Positions 10,269 to 22,311 are shown, counted from the first letter of the stretch. The stretch is 64,000 nt of DNA from Closterium sp. Naga37s-1 (GCA_947471745.1 CANJKZ010000464.1:1-64000); one strand, 5' to 3'. Made by a program: numbers and translations. The notes: a model not told the origin generated them from the letters alone.

Positions 10269-11808
10269 ATACACAGGGCACCATTTCTAAACACAGGCAG
10301 AATCAGGTGTGACATCCATGAAAGAACGATGTTTCTGAAATATGTCATTTCTTTGTGGGACTATCCTTCTAGAAGTGTGACCTGTGAGGGTGGGTCCACC
10401 CATTTCTATCCTCATTTTGCACATCTTGAATGCAACTTCACTCTCTTAAATGATGCAAGGCCTACTGTGGCCATGCTTAGCTTGGACATTCAGCGTGCCG
10501 TGTAAGTCACTAATAACGGCCGCATCAACTTTCCCAACTCCAACATCAACATCGACTTATGCGACGGTTTCGTCGAAGAACACATCTCAAAGGGAAAAAA
10601 GTCCGGCCACAGGCACTGCTGCGAGATGCGTTGAGTCAGTTCCTGATGCGGCTGAAGTCAACAAAGAGGAGTGGACAGCGGATGGTCGATGTCGTGCTAG
10701 CGATTATATGGCCACACCTGCAGAAGACGTTGAGGATGGCGGTTGTGCAACCACGGCGGAGGTGAGGTCAACGAATTACGTGCAAGTGACGACGAGAGGG
10801 TGGACGCGGTAGCGGCGGAGGCGACGGGGAGGACGCCTTCGTTGAAATGGATGCGGCTTACATTGCTACTAATATGGATACTATTAGCACAGGCACATAG
10901 GTGGATGCCGCTGAGGCGGGTCCATAAGTGGTTACTATTGATGACGATCCATGGCGCCTAAGTGACATCCTACTCCATCGAAGGAGGGTGAAGCACCAAG
11001 TCGACAAAGGACGGAACCATTATTCATGCAGTCGAGAAATGCAAGGCAAAAGTTGACGTGGCAGCAGGAGGTACCGTGGAGAGCGGGATGAGCAGTTGGG
11101 CTGTTCGGACAAGGACTATGCGGAAGCAACAGGGCCTCCGCCTTTGTATTCCAAGAAAACCAAAAAAAACTCTACAACCCTTAAATCCCGATGCACGGCC
11201 CCCATCACCATGCACCCGTGGAGCTAAAAAGACTACAATATATAATTCGTGAAGGAGAGGGCTTAAGTGATTTCTATTCCGTCTTTAACCTATTAGAACA
11301 ATTTACTTCTCCAGGTAGTCAAGAAAGCAAGATCTTAAAGCTCTTTCTTCTAAGGAATTCGATTATATTGCCGCATGCACAGCAACGAAGGAAGTACCTT
11401 ACCTCAGCGTATTACGTATATCAGGTGATTTCGCGTGTCTAGTAAGTCGTTTATCGCATTTGATCACTAATAACGGGTAGAGATTCTCGCAAATGGTAAC
11501 AAGATGTAACCCTCGGCTGATGTGACGGTTGATATCTCAGCCTTTTTCGTTTGATGTTATTAAGCGTCGAATTGCGAACTCGCGAATTTCGATTCGTTAG
11601 CCAACACCCAAAAAACACCCGCCCACCCATTCCAAACGTCCCCACCAATTTCCACCGTACCACAGCGAAGAAATCCAACCCCTCACCCATTTCAAATATA
11701 TCGCGACATTTTAAAGCCCAGCCCCCGAATTACAAAGAAGCCTTCACAAACTGGGGCCAGTTTGTGTCTCGCTCCTACGGGTTTCGGGAAAGAAAGGTTT
11801 AGGGGAGG
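10269..11808. other. Unassigned, AT-rich, probably transposon debris
   Basis: No family is recognised. A short plus-strand frame at 10450-10812 and others up to 11802 show no conserved motif. The region ends where the tandem hAT-related unit begins, so part of it may be the 5' portion of that transposon. Confidence 0.35.
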
Positions 11809-12458
11809 TTTTCGAACCTCAAATCTCTGCTTTCCCAAACCTATTTTCCCGCGTCGCCTTACGTCGAGTAAATTGGGTGGTGCCCTTTAACAGCCTCATA
11901 CCGAGGATTTGTCTTTATGAGATCAGCAACTAAGTGTTTCCTATAGCTTAGCGTGCTCATCATTCGTTAGGCACTTTTCAGCTTCATATAGCCCATAGTT
12001 ATGTCTTCTACTTTAAGTCCGCATCCAATGCATGCATAGGTGGTGCCCTTCGCACACATCTTTCTCAAAAGCATTGTTTAGTGCTCAAGAATCTCGGGCC
12101 ACAAATACATTGGCGGCACTTGGCTCTTGCAGTGCCGCAGCTTGATTGCGGAAGGATTGGCGTTGATCATGAAGAGTTGGGGGAAGATGGGAGTCACCAT
12201 TACGAGCGACATGATGACCGGCATGAACAAGCGCGCACAGTCGAACAAACTGCTGATCAATGACATTGACAGGAGGTTCACTCAGAGTGTCGATAGTGGG
12301 ATGGAGACCAAGAGAGACGCCTACATCGCTAATCTGTTGCGAATGATCTTGGAAAATCTTGGGCACGAGAACATTGTGGCGCTCTTCATGGACGGGGGGA
12401 CGAATTCAGGGACAGCATGTCCGAGGGTGGATGAGCAATCACCACACACTAAACAGGT
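11809..12458 (+). repeat. hAT-derived tandem unit, copy 1
   Basis: A unit of about 650 bp beginning GGTTTTCGAACCTCAAATCT. Copy 2 starts at 12459 with the same sequence and is completed after the inserted LTR element at 14102. Both copies contain the same AT-rich first 190 bp followed by a DUF659 transposase fragment. Confidence 0.8.
12127..12429 (+). pseudogene. hAT transposase fragment (DUF659-like)
   Basis: The frame reads WGKMGVTITSDMMTGMNKRA, then LLINDIDRRFTQSVDSGMET, KRDAYIANLLRMILENLG and HENIVALFMDGGTN. This fits the order of the DUF659 domain of plant hAT-like proteins: W..WGVTI..D, a short core strand, the KdA.Y...LL segment and GpeNvV...D. The N-terminal BED finger and the C-terminal dimerisation domain are not found, so it is a fragment and not a working transposase. 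The assignment is from motif order only. Confidence 0.65.
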
Positions 12459-12647
12459 TTTCGAACCTCAAATCTCTGCTTTTTCAAACCTATTTTCCCG
12501 CGTTGACTTACGTCGAGTAAATTGGGTGTTGCCCTTTAACAGCTTCATAACGGGGATTTGTCTTTATGCGATCAGCAACAAAGTGTTTCCTATAGCTTAG
12601 CGTACTCATCATTCGTTATGCAATTTTCAACTTCATTTAGCCCGCTG
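12459..12647 (+). repeat. hAT-derived tandem unit, copy 2 (left part)
   Basis: About 185 bp nearly identical to 11809-11995. It is cut by the LTR element inserted at 12648; the last five bases, CGCTG, are the target-site duplication. Confidence 0.8.
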
Positions 12648-13307
12648 TGTCAGAATGTTATAATTGTCTAGTCTGCAGTGGGGTAGTCTATAGTGAGTAC
12701 AACACAAATTAGGGTTTGCTATATGTACTGCCCTGCTTACTAGTGAACTCCTCCTTTTCTGTTCTATCCTTCTACTGCTGTTTCTGATATGGTATCAGAG
12801 CAGGTCGACCCCTTCGGGTCGATCCTGTGGATGGGCCCACCGTTTGCTTCCATTGCCACTACTGTACTGTCTGTCGCGCGCCCCGTGACGCGCGACGATT
12901 TTTTCTTCCCGCCACGCGCTCGGGGCGCGTGGCGGTTTTCTGCCCTCCGCGCGCTCGGGGCGCGTGGCAGTTTTCCGCTCCGTCGCGGCGCCCCGGGGGC
13001 CCACGCGCCACCCCCTCCCGTCGCCCGTCGTGGCGCCCTCGGGGGCCCGCGCGCCACCCCCTCCCATCGCCCCGTCGCGGCGCCCTGGGGGCCCGCGCGT
13101 GGCCCCCTCCCGTCGCCCGTCGTGGCGCCTCGGGGGCCTGCGCGCCTTCCCCTCCCGTCGCCCCGTCGCGGCGCCCTGGGGGCCCGCGCGCGGCCCCCTC
13201 TCGTCGCCCGTCGCGGCGCCCTGGGGGCCCGCGCGCGGCCCCCTCCCGTCGCCCGTCGTGGCGCCCCGGGGGATCCGCGCGCCGCCCCTCCTTGCCGCCG
13301 CCTGCCC

Positions 13308-13350
<43 letters not shown>

Positions 13351-14101
13351 TCCTTCGACTTCGTGCTGGCGTGCAGCCGTGTGGAGGGTCTGGGGGTGGC
13401 AGGGGTTAGGGCGGGTATGGGGGTGGCGGGTGTGTGCGCCGTCCGCTCCTCCCTCCTCCTCCGTCTCCCACTACTGCAGCTGCCGCTGAGGGGGGTGGAT
13501 GTGTGGGAGCCGAGGCGTGGCGCTAGGGGGGTGCCGTGGGAGTGGAGCTAGGGGTGCAGCAGGGGGTATGTGAAAGGGGTGTGGGACAGTTAGAGGAGGT
13601 TGCGTGGAGGCAGCCGTCGTGTCGCCAGCAGCGCCAGTAGTCCGGAGCCCTCGTGCTCTCGGTAGCCCAGCGAGCCTGCTGAGCCAGTCGCCCGTGGGTC
13701 CGTTGCTCTTGCCGCTCCTCGTCGCCGCCGAGCCAGTTACTCCAGTAGTCCGGGGCGCTGTCCTGGTAGCCACTGTGCCAGCCGCTCCTGTCGCCCGTGT
13801 GTCTGCAGCTTCAGCCGTCGCCTCCCATCTCCTCTCCTCTCACAGTCCCTCCTCCTCCTCACTTTTCCTCTGTGATTGCCTCTAGCTTTGCTTGTGCTTG
13901 TGCACTTATTCTGTGACTGCTCATTGTGCTGACTATACCCCACTTTGCCTATGGGGGTGTGTCAGAATGTTATAATTGTCTAGTCTGCATTGGGGTACTC
14001 TATAGTGAGTACAACACAAATTAGGGTTTGCTATATGTACTGCCCTGCTTACTAGTGAACTCCTCCTTTTCTGTTTTATCCTTCTATTGCTGTTTCTGAT
14101 A
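12648..14101 (+). mobile_element. Complete non-autonomous LTR element (TRIM-like, 1454 bp)
   Basis: Two 142-bp LTRs (12648-12789 and 13960-14101) start TGTCAGAATG and end TTTCTGATA, and differ at about 4 positions. A perfect primer site TGGTATCAGAGC for initiator tRNA-Met follows the first LTR at 12790, and a purine-rich ATGGGGGTG precedes the second. The 5-bp target duplication CGCTG is perfect (12643-12647 and 14102-14106). The interior of about 1.17 kb has no gag or pol motif: it is a GC-rich repeat, a poly-C run and unique sequence. LTR length, primer site and polypurine tract resemble the copia elements here, which likely supply its proteins. Confidence 0.88.
12960..13350 (+). repeat. 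GC-rich internal repeat and poly-C of the TRIM-like element
   Basis: Eight or so degenerate units built on CCCTCCCGTCGCCCGTCG and GGGGGCCCGCGCG, about 40 bp apart, followed by an uninterrupted C run from about 13309 to 13347. The homopolymer length is not trustworthy in an assembly. Confidence 0.8.
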
Positions 14102-14540
14102 CGCTGTTATGTCTTCTACTTCAAGTCCGCATCCAATGCATGCATAGGTGGTGCCCTTCGCACATCTTTCTCAAAAGCATTGTTTCGTGCTCAAGAATCT
14201 CGGGCCACAAAACATTGGCGGCACTTGACTCTTGCAGTGCTGCAACTTGATTGTGTAAGGATTGGCATTGATCATGAAGAGTTGGGGGAAGATAGGAGTC
14301 ACCATTAAACAAGCGCGCACAGTCGAACAAACTGCTGTTCAATGACATTGACAGGAGGTTCACTCAAAGTGTTGATAGTGGGATGGAGACCAAGACAGAT
14401 GCCTACATCGCTAATCTGTTGCGAATGATCCTGGAAATTTTTGGGCCCGAGAACATCGTGGCGCTCTTCATGGATGGGGGGACTCAATTCAGGGGCAGCA
14501 TGTCCGAGGGTGGATGAGCAATCACGACACACTATATAGG
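14102..14540 (+). pseudogene. hAT-derived tandem unit, copy 2 (right part, DUF659 fragment)
   Basis: Continues copy 2 after the inserted LTR element and matches 11996-12440. It keeps codable DUF659 segments, but the stretch after GVTI is shortened by about 25 bp compared with copy 1 and shifts the frame. Confidence 0.65.
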
Positions 14541-14830
14541 TTGTATACATCATATACGTGCTTGATTTGGTGATGGAGGATGTGGGGAAAATGGAATGAG
14601 CAAATATAGGGCGTACGACATAATCTCGCTAATCTGCTGCAAACGATCTTGGACAAATTGTGTCCCACGAACTTATGCATGGATGGGGGGACCAATTATG
14701 GGGTAGCATGCCAGAAGGTGGATAAGCAGTAGCCGCACATTGAGCAGGTTCCATACGTGCTTGATTTGCTGATGGAGGATGTGGTGAAAATGGATTGGGC
14801 AAAGATAGGGCGTACGACATAATCTCCTTG
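14541..14830 (+). pseudogene. Third hAT fragment with an 80-bp direct repeat
   Basis: Translation gives YVLDLLMEDVVKMDWAKI, which matches the segment following DUF659 in hAT proteins (C.aHcldLmleDigk). A block of about 80 bp starting CATACGTGCTTGATTTG occurs at about 14549 and again at 14752. Part of the upstream DUF659 end (LANLLQTILDKL ... MDGGTNYG) lies between the two. Confidence 0.55.
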
Positions 14831-14960
14831 CGCAAGCATCAGTGGACCCGAACGTTCTCCAGGGAAACAACGCATCATGAGGGTAGGGTGCCACCGGCAC
14901 TTCAGTCTGCAAGGATTCGGTTGTGACCTGCGCTAAAATCTGGGTGTCATGGTAATGGGT

Positions 14961-15089
14961 TGTCAACATACACATTAAGTTATGTATGTATTGTATAGCC
15001 TAGGTTAGGGTGCTCCAAAAGGCAATGCATATTTGCTATATATGCCAATTGTATCCCTCCATTCTAGCCATTCAGTTCTTTTTCTAACA
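14961..15089 (+). repeat. 5' LTR of copia F (129 bp)
   Basis: Starts TGTCAACATACACATTAAG and ends TTTCTAACA. TGGCATGATTGAG follows at 15090 and is a weak match to the initiator tRNA-Met primer site. No partner LTR was found, so the borders rest on the terminal pattern and primer site. Confidence 0.6.
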
Positions 15090-15849
15090 TGGCATGATTG
15101 AGTACGTTAGGTCCCCGCTTCCGCTTCCCCTACCCTAGCTACTTACATTGCCCCTAGAGTGCCCCGTCGTGCCCCTCCCTAGTGTGACCCTTGTGCAACC
15201 CTTGTCGCGCCCTAAAGCGCCTCTCCTCGAGCCCCCCTTAGAGCGCCTAATTGTGCCCCCCCTCCCCCCCCCCCCCCCCCCCCCCCCTTTTGGTGTATCC
15301 CTTAGCTTACGCTAGCAACGCGCGCAGGTGGTGCGCCAGCAGCGCCGCCGCCAGCGCACCAACAACAGTACACCGCTAGTGCAGTAGTGCCGCAGCCAGT
15401 GCGTGCCAGCGCACTAGCGCCACTGCTAGGACCAGCAGCACTAGCCACACCAGCGCGGCGCCTATGCATTGCCTTTGCCCGTGCCGCCCACGCTGCCTGT
15501 GCTACATGAGCCGCCCGCGCTGCCTCTGCCCATGATACCTGCACCGCCGGCGCTGCTTGTCCCCCACATGAAGTTGGGTTTCATTATAGAGGTTGCTAGA
15601 CGTACCCCCTCTGTATGCCCTCATTAATCACGTCTCAGTTTCTAATATTACATCATATTTTTTAGCGGCCCCCCACTTTAGCAGCCTCCTCTTGCTACAT
15701 CCCTCTAGCGCCACGTTGCGTCCCCCCAACCCCCCCCCCTTTCTCCCCTCTTTCTCACTCCCACTCCCCACACTTAGTCCCACTCCTCCACTCTCTCCCC
15801 TGCCTCGTCTAATGTTTCGCACATCACCCCCCTTCCCTCGTTTGGGCGT
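15090..15849 (+). other. Leader of copia F, C-rich, no gene
   Basis: C/T-rich sequence with a poly-C run at about 15261-15288 and a GC-rich block of CAGCGC units (15320-15430). No gag-like frame. Confidence 0.5.
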
Positions 15850-16929
15850 GTGAGGGACTCTTCAGACTCTCAACCTGATACGTGGATGTGCGCCTCTTAT
15901 GTCAGCACCCCCCTTTATGCAGCCATTGCTGCAGTCTCTGCCGTCACCGGCATCGTCCTTGCAATCGTCGCAGCAGTCTTTGTTGCCTCCACAACCTTCG
16001 TCGCCTCCGCAGCCTTTGTCGCCTCCGCAACCTTTGTCGCCGCAGCAGCTGACATTGCCGCCGCAGCCGGTCACTGTGGACTTGGGGGTTCTGCCGCTGG
16101 GCATGCAGGTTCTGGGGGTGCTCCTGCTGTGAGTGCTAGCTTTGGGGGTGCTAGTTTTGGGGGTAGTGACGCTGGGTATGCTGGTTTTGGCAGTGCTGCC
16201 GCAGGAGGTACTAGTACTGGGGGTACCGTAGCTGTTGCCATGGTAGCAGCCGCCGCAGCATCCATCGTCACCGCCTGTTTCCGCACTTCGCCTTCTTGGT
16301 CTTTCGTACTCCTCGCTTGGCCGACCACCTACTCCTCCCCCATCATCTCTCCTAGTCTACGATCTGGCGTTTCTTCTCCGTGTTTCATCTCCTGCTCGTC
16401 TTCCTCCACGTTCACAACTGTCTCCCCCTCTGACTCCTTACTCGTCTCCTAATTCCCACACTGGGGTCCGTTGTCCCTCTCGTGCTCGCCTTGTATCTCC
16501 CCTTTTCGGTATCCACTATATGCTACTTCGTTCTCGTCCCTCTTGTGTTACGCCACCCTCTGTTCTAATGTCGCATTCTCCGTCATCCCTTCCTGTCTCC
16601 TCTCCCCCCTTCTCTGACTTTCTCAGTGCCATCCGGCCTATGGTCTCTCGTGTCCTTTCCTGCCTCATTACCGACCCTACTGATCCTCCTCCATCCATAT
16701 TTGCTCTTGTCGCTGATGTCGCCGACTTTGCCTTCGCGCGTCGCCTTCACTACGCCACTTTATTAATATCTGCTCCTACTTGTCCTCCATCCGTCGAGGG
16801 TGCTCCTACTATTGGCAGTGACGTCCTAGAGGACAGGCAATACGAGCTGGCTTTCCTTGTGGCCACTGCTCCTCGTCTCTGCGCCATGCGGCTAGCCTAT
16901 GAGGGTGACCTAAAGGCTCTTGATATCCC
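15850..16929 (+). pseudogene. copia F linker and RT N-terminal remnant
   Basis: The translated segment QPVTVDLGVLPLG and the following G/A/S-rich stretch match the integrase-RT linker seen in copia A. The end (DVLEDRQYELAF ... EGDLKALDIP) matches the sequence just before the RT domain in copia A and G. It is interrupted at codon DIP by copia E, whose duplicated target is ATCCC. Confidence 0.7.
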
Positions 16930-17066
16930 TGTCAAACTATAATTGTTATAGTTTGTTAGTTCTAGTCTAGGTGTGTTACATTTGTCCTAGCACTAGGGTT
17001 AGGTTTCCTACATATGCTTGTTTGTTCATTTCCAATATAATTTATTCCTCCATTCCTATCATGACA
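16930..17066 (+). repeat. 5' LTR of copia E
   Basis: 137 bp, TGTCAAACTATAATTG ... ATCATGACA. Confidence 0.9.
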
Positions 17067-17524
17067 TAATATAGAGCTTAGTTCGTTTCCATGGGCCCAC
17101 CGCTTCACTCTCTGTCCACTACTCGCTCGCTTTAGGGTTTCGTACGATCATCGCACGTTAGCCACCCGTAGCGTCACCCCATAGCCCATCACGTCCCTTC
17201 GCCACGCTGCCCGTAGCGCCGTCACCTCACTGCCCCGCCACCCCCCGCTCGCCACGCACCCCGCTGCCCCGTCACCCCACTCTCGTCACGCACCCCGTGC
17301 ACCCCGTCGCCATACCAGCCCGTTCGCGCCCGCCGCGTTTTTGCCCACGCACCCCGTCACCCTGCTGCCCCGTCACTCCGCTCTCGCCATGCACCCCGCG
17401 CACCCTGTCGCCACGCCTCCAGTTATCGCCCGTCCCATCGCCCGTCACCCTGCACACCCCGTCACGCCACCCAGCACCCCACACCCGCTCCCCGTTCGCT
17501 CCCCGCTGCCCGTATCTCACAGCA

Positions 17525-17965
17525 CCCAGCTAGAAGGCCCTGAGACCCCCAGCTAGAAGGCCCCGCTACCCCCAGCTAGAAGGCCCCGCGGCCCCCAGAT
17601 AGAAGGCCCCACTGCCCTAAGCTAGAAGGCCCCACAACCCTCCAGCTAGAAGGCCCTGAGACCCCTTGTTAGAAGACCCCGCCCCTCCCAGCTAGAAGGC
17701 CCCGCCCCTCCCAGCTAGAAGGCCCCATGGCCCCCAGCTAGAAAGTCCGCGGTCCCCAGCTAGAAGGCCCCGCGGCCTCCAGCTAGAAGGCCCCGCGGCC
17801 CCCATCTAGAAGGCCCCGCGCCCCCCAGCTAGAAAGCCCCACGACCCCCAGCTAGAAGGCCCCGCGGCCCCCCCAGCTAGAAGGCCCTGCGGCCCCCCAG
17901 CTAGAAGGCCCTCCAGCCCCCAGCTAGAAGGCCCCACGACCCACCAACTAGAAGGCCCCGCGCCC
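17525..17965 (+). repeat. Leader repeat of copia E (CAGCTAGAAGGCCCC)
   Basis: About 19 units of 21-24 bp carrying CAGCTAGAAGGCCCCGCGG, with 1-3-base variation between units. It lies between primer site and the protease frame and has no coding potential of its own. Confidence 0.9.
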
Positions 17966-18510
17966 CGTGAGCCACCCAGCGCTTAGTACACACCCCGCTA
18001 CCCGACCGCTTCTAGCCGCTATCCGACCGCACCCAACCGCTCCCAGCTGCTCCCCACTACGCTCGGCCACTTCTAGCTACGGCCATGGCGTCTGCTAGAG
18101 TTCTGTAGCAGCACGGCCAGCCGCAACGACAACAGCTGCAGCACTTCCGGTGGTGGGGACCTGAGGTTCCAAGGAGTGCCGGCCCCAGTAGAGGCCCAAC
18201 CAGTAGTGGGCGCGACGTCGGTCCCTGCGGGTACCGGATCCTGACTGGCCTTGGTGCTGGCACTATCTGCTGGAGTCCTGACCGCTCTACGTTGCGTTAC
18301 TACCATCGCCTCGACGACCTCCACCATGAGCGTTTCTGACTTGACGCGATTTCACCGCACTGGCTTTCTCGTTTTCGCCATAATACTGTTGGACCTGCAG
18401 AGTCGCACCTCCCTAGTGTAGGACCTTTGCCGGTTGCCTGAGTAGGGCCTTGTGTTTCCAGTCTTAGTTCTTGTGTAGTTTCTAGCCTAGGTGCCTCTGA
18501 GTGTCCTTGT

Positions 18511-19000
18511 GTGGGAGCTACAGCTACCGCTAGCCTAGTACGGACCTTTGTCGTTGGCACGGGTACGACCTCAGCGACTGCACCTCTTTCTTTTACACTC
18601 GACTCTGGGGCGTCCAGTTGTTTCTTCACTAACTGCACCGACCTTACGTCGCTGCGCACTCCAGTCACTATCACCTTGGCTGACCCCTGTGTGGGACCTG
18701 TCGTTGCCCACACCACCACCACTCTCCCGTGTCCAGTGACCCCCTCTTGGGTCCTTACAGGTTACTACACCCCCTCATTCTCCAGGAACTTGGTGGGTGT
18801 CAGTCACCTTCACGATCTCGGTGTCGCCACCCTCTTTCCTATGGACGAGCCTGTTGCCACCTGCACAGACGGTGCCACTGGGGCGCCTCACGCTACTTTT
18901 CACAAGGAGCCAGGCTCTGGTCTGCACTCACTACACAATGGGTCCCACCAAACTGGGTCAGGTCAGGTCAGGTCAAGTCAGGTAGCTGCTGTGTCGTGCG
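18511..19000 (+). pseudogene. copia E protease region
   Basis: Frame with PLSFTLDSGASSCFFTNCTD (aspartic protease DSGA) followed by ITLADPCVGPVV, LPCPVTPSWVLTGYYTPSF and the CTDGATGAPHATFHKEPGSG segment. It ends at a GGTCA microsatellite (about 18955-18980) and joins the far C-terminal part of integrase, so the integrase zinc region and DDE core are deleted at this point. Confidence 0.8.
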
Positions 19001-19009
19001 ACTATTGGT

Positions 19010-19194
19010 CACTCACCCTCTGGACGCCTCCGACTGGGCGTTCTACGACCCAGTCACCTACCAATTCTTCAGAACTGAGGACGCCACTTTCAACGAGTCG
19101 GTCTGTTACTACAGGAGTCGTCCCAACAGAGGTTCTGAGGTCTTCTCCCCCCCGCAGTTCCTCACTTTTGTTCCCCCCCAAGTCGCCCCGGTAG

Positions 19195-19240
<46 letters not shown>

Positions 19241-20485
19241 CCCCTCGCGTCCTTCCCCGTCAAGCGTGTCGCACGTCACACCGCAGTCGTCACCACCGCA
19301 ATGTCCAGTCCCTGTCGTGTCTGGAGGTGCAGCTGCGGAGGGTGCGGGCCCTGCTGGTGGTGACGGCTCTTGGGGTGTGGGCGTGGAGGCCCCTCCTGTG
19401 GAGGGCACGGATGCCTCGAGTCGGCGGCCTCGTCCTGCTTCATTCCCTAGCTTCCCGTCAGTTCCGCATTTCTCTCCTCGTTCGTCTCTGCAGCCGGTCG
19501 CTGCGGAGTTTGGGGGTGTTTCTATAGGAGGTACTGGAGGCCCTGAGGGTGTTGTTGGTGGAGACACTGGCTCTAGGGGTGCTGGAGCTGGAGGTACTGC
19601 CTCTGCGGCACTTGCACATCCTACGGTACGTTACCTGACGCGTGAGTAGAATCGTCGCCTGTTGGCGAGGGAGGAGCAGGAGCTGTTTGCGAGGGTAGAG
19701 GAGGAGCCACGCCCGCAGCAGCAATTTCACTTGTAGCCACAGCAGGAGAGGGTCAAGGAGGAGCCACACCCGCAGCAGAAGAGGGTAGAGGAGGAGCCTC
19801 GACAGCAGAAGCAGGTGCAGTTGCAACCGCAGTAGCAGGTTCAGTTGCAGCCATAGCAGAAGAGGGTAGAGGAGGAGCCATGGCCACAGTAGCAGGTGCA
19901 GTTGCAGCCGCGGCAGGCGGAGCTGGAGCAGCATTAGCAGCAGTAGGAGCAGGTGCCGCTACAGCAGACGACAGAGGAGGCGGAGCAGCAGTGACTGCGA
20001 GACCTGCCTGACCCAACATCTGCACGCTTGGTCTGTGGTCCCCTACCGTCTCCTCCTGTTCCCCCTGTTCAGACCCTTTCCTTGTCCGCGTGGTCTCGTC
20101 GTGCTCCTCTCAGTCGTGCTGTGTCCCCAGAGCCTCGTCAGTCTCATTGCCGTGCCGAGGACCCGTTTCACCTTGTTCTCCGCTCTCGTGTTCCACCTCC
20201 TCCGGCCCTTCCGTCACCTCCTGTGTCATCCCTTCCGGTCCCATCCGCTCCGGCTTCCGACTCTCGTCGTACCGCCCGTCCTGTTGTCTCCCGTGTTCTG
20301 TCCATGTTGGTCCCCCGACTTCCCCCCTGTTGTCTGTCTCGGCTCTTGTTATTACTGTCGCTGAGTTTGCCTCTTCTCTCCACCTTGACTACGCTGTTCC
20401 CCGTCTGGCTGCTGCTTGCCCCTGAGGGGGATCCAGACGCCCTTGACATCCCGATCCCTCGCACTCACGACGAGGTGATCTCGGG
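19010..20485 (+). pseudogene. copia E integrase C terminus and Q-rich linker
   Basis: DASDWAFYDPVTYQFF and ATFNESVCYYRSR mark the integrase C-terminal region. A poly-C run (about 19196-19237) encodes a proline tract. A G-rich linker follows, then a Q/E/R-rich stretch (19650-20010) with several stops, then the segment EGDPDALDIPIPRTHDEVIS that precedes RT. Confidence 0.75.
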
Positions 20486-22020
20486 ATGTTGGGCCCTATA
20501 CTAGATAGCAGCAGAGGAGCAGAGATGGCATCTTATAATTCCACAGGCACCTACGGCAACGCAGTCCTACCACCTGGGGCGAACGTCGTCAATGGCATGT
20601 GGATGTACAAGGTGAAGCGGCCGCCTGGAGCACCTCTGGTGTTCAAGGCACGCTACGTGGTGAGAGGCTTTAGTCCACGAGAGGGGGTAGACTTCTTTCA
20701 GACCTTCTCTTCCACCCCAAAGATGACCGCCCTTCGGGTGTTGCTGCACATCGCAGCTCAGCGTAACTACGAGTTGCACTCCTTGGACTTTTCCACAGCG
20801 TTCCTTCAGCGGAGCCTTCACGAGCAGATCTGGCTGCGTAGCCCACCTAGTTTCTTTGGCTCTTTCCCTCTGGGGAACTAGTGGAGCCTACATCGACTAG
20901 TCTACAGCCTACGCCAGGCTCCTCGCGAGTGGCACATTATGCTTCGCACGACTCTTGCGGCACTTGGTTTCTTTCTGTCGTATGCTGGCACGTCGCTCTT
21001 CGTTCGTCGCAGCTCAACCTCATTATTTGTCCTGGTCTACATCGATGACCTGGACTTTGCCACTCCCGACAGCAGCGCACTGGCCTCCGTGAAGGAGGAA
21101 CTGCAGCGGACACACACTTGCACTGACCTTGGTGAGCTGCAGCACTACCTTGGCCTGAGATCACCAAGGACAAGGCGGCTCGCACCATTACGCTGACGTA
21201 GTCGCACATGGTCGAGCAGATCCTCACGTGGTTTCTAAGTCGCACCATTTCTCTAAGGTACTGCTCACCCCTCTTGCTTTAGATCACGGGCTCACGGCTC
21301 CACCATCAGATGAGCCATTTGAGTCTAGTGGTCCATATGCAGAGTTGGTGGGTTGTCTCATGTACCTGATGACCCGTACTCGCCCATACTTAGCATTCCC
21401 TCTTAGCATCCTAGCACGCTTTTTTGCGCCTGGGAGACACCAACCTTCTCACTGGTTGGCTGCTAAGAGGGTGCTGAAGTATGTGGCGAGCACATCAAGC
21501 ATGGGACTTGACCTTGGAGGGAAGCATTCAGTTACACTCACCGTCACTCGGATTCGTCGTACGCGGACTGTGTCCATACGCTGAGGTCCATACAGGGTTA
21601 CTTCTTCAGCCCTGGGACCAGAGCCGTTTCGTGGAGGTCAACTCGGGCATCGTCCGTCACTGGCTCCAACTGTGGGGCAGAGGTCTACGTTGCGGCCATG
21701 GTTGCACAGGAACTTCGCTGTCTATCTTTTCTCCTCACCGACCTTGGTGAGCGGCCTCGATCTCGGATAGTCTTGTTCGCATACAACAGGTCTGCTATCT
21801 TGTTGTCCGAGGAACCTCGACTGGTTGGGAAGGCGAAGCACATCCAGCTTCGTTACTTCCTTTTGCGCGAGTTGCAGCAGCGTAGCCATTCCTGCGTGAT
21901 ACGTTTGGCCTCTGAGGCCAACACTGCAGATATCTTGAGGAAGGCGTTGCCGCCTTGTGACCACTGCAGTTTATGCACCCGGCTGGGCCTTGTCCCTACC
22001 GGTTCACACTTGCTTACGTA
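20486..22020 (+). pseudogene. copia E reverse transcriptase and RNase H
   Basis: RT shows PPGANVVNGMWMYKVKRPPG, VFKARYVVRGFSPREGVDFF, LHSLDFSTAFLQRSLHEQIW and VYIDDLDFATPDS, which carries the catalytic YxDD (here YIDD, about 21040). It is followed by CTDLGELQHYLGL, LVGCLMYLMTRTRPYLAFPL and, for RNase H, VSWRSTRASSVTGSNCGAEV and ANTADILRKALPPCDH, ending at about 22018. Stops at about 20878 and frameshifts near 21160 and 21540 break it, so it is not translatable as one protein. Confidence 0.85.
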
Positions 22021-22060
22021 GAGATGCTTTGCCTTGTACTCTTGCATCTCACTAGAATTA

Positions 22061-22082
22061 CTATATATATATATATATATAT
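22061..22082. repeat. TA microsatellite
   Basis: About ten TA units between RNase H and the 3' LTR of copia E. A similar ATATATA motif occurs at the same place in copia G (about 59870). Confidence 0.8.
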
Positions 22083-22311
22083 GCTTGTGGACTAACCTTG
22101 TGGCCCCTTGCTTGCTTTTGGAGTGTGTGGTGACTTTGTGATCCACCACGAGATTTCTTGGTTGTTCTTGCTGACTGGTCTTGTGACCGTTGCTTGTTCT
22201 TGTTGACCGCTCATCTGACCCTTGCTTGCTCTCAGACCGTGTGGTGACTTCGTGATCCACCCTGAGATATGTGTTGCTTTCCACAGGACTACCGTCACCT
22301 AGACTATGGGG

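Noticed and set aside
10450-10812. Possible 120-residue gene
   Set aside because: No motif, no splice context, located in transposon debris; probably chance.
19196-19240. Long poly-C and poly-G runs (also about 13309, 15261, 47950 and 52581) as biological signals
   Set aside because: Homopolymer runs are prone to sequencing and assembly error, and I cannot separate real from artefact.
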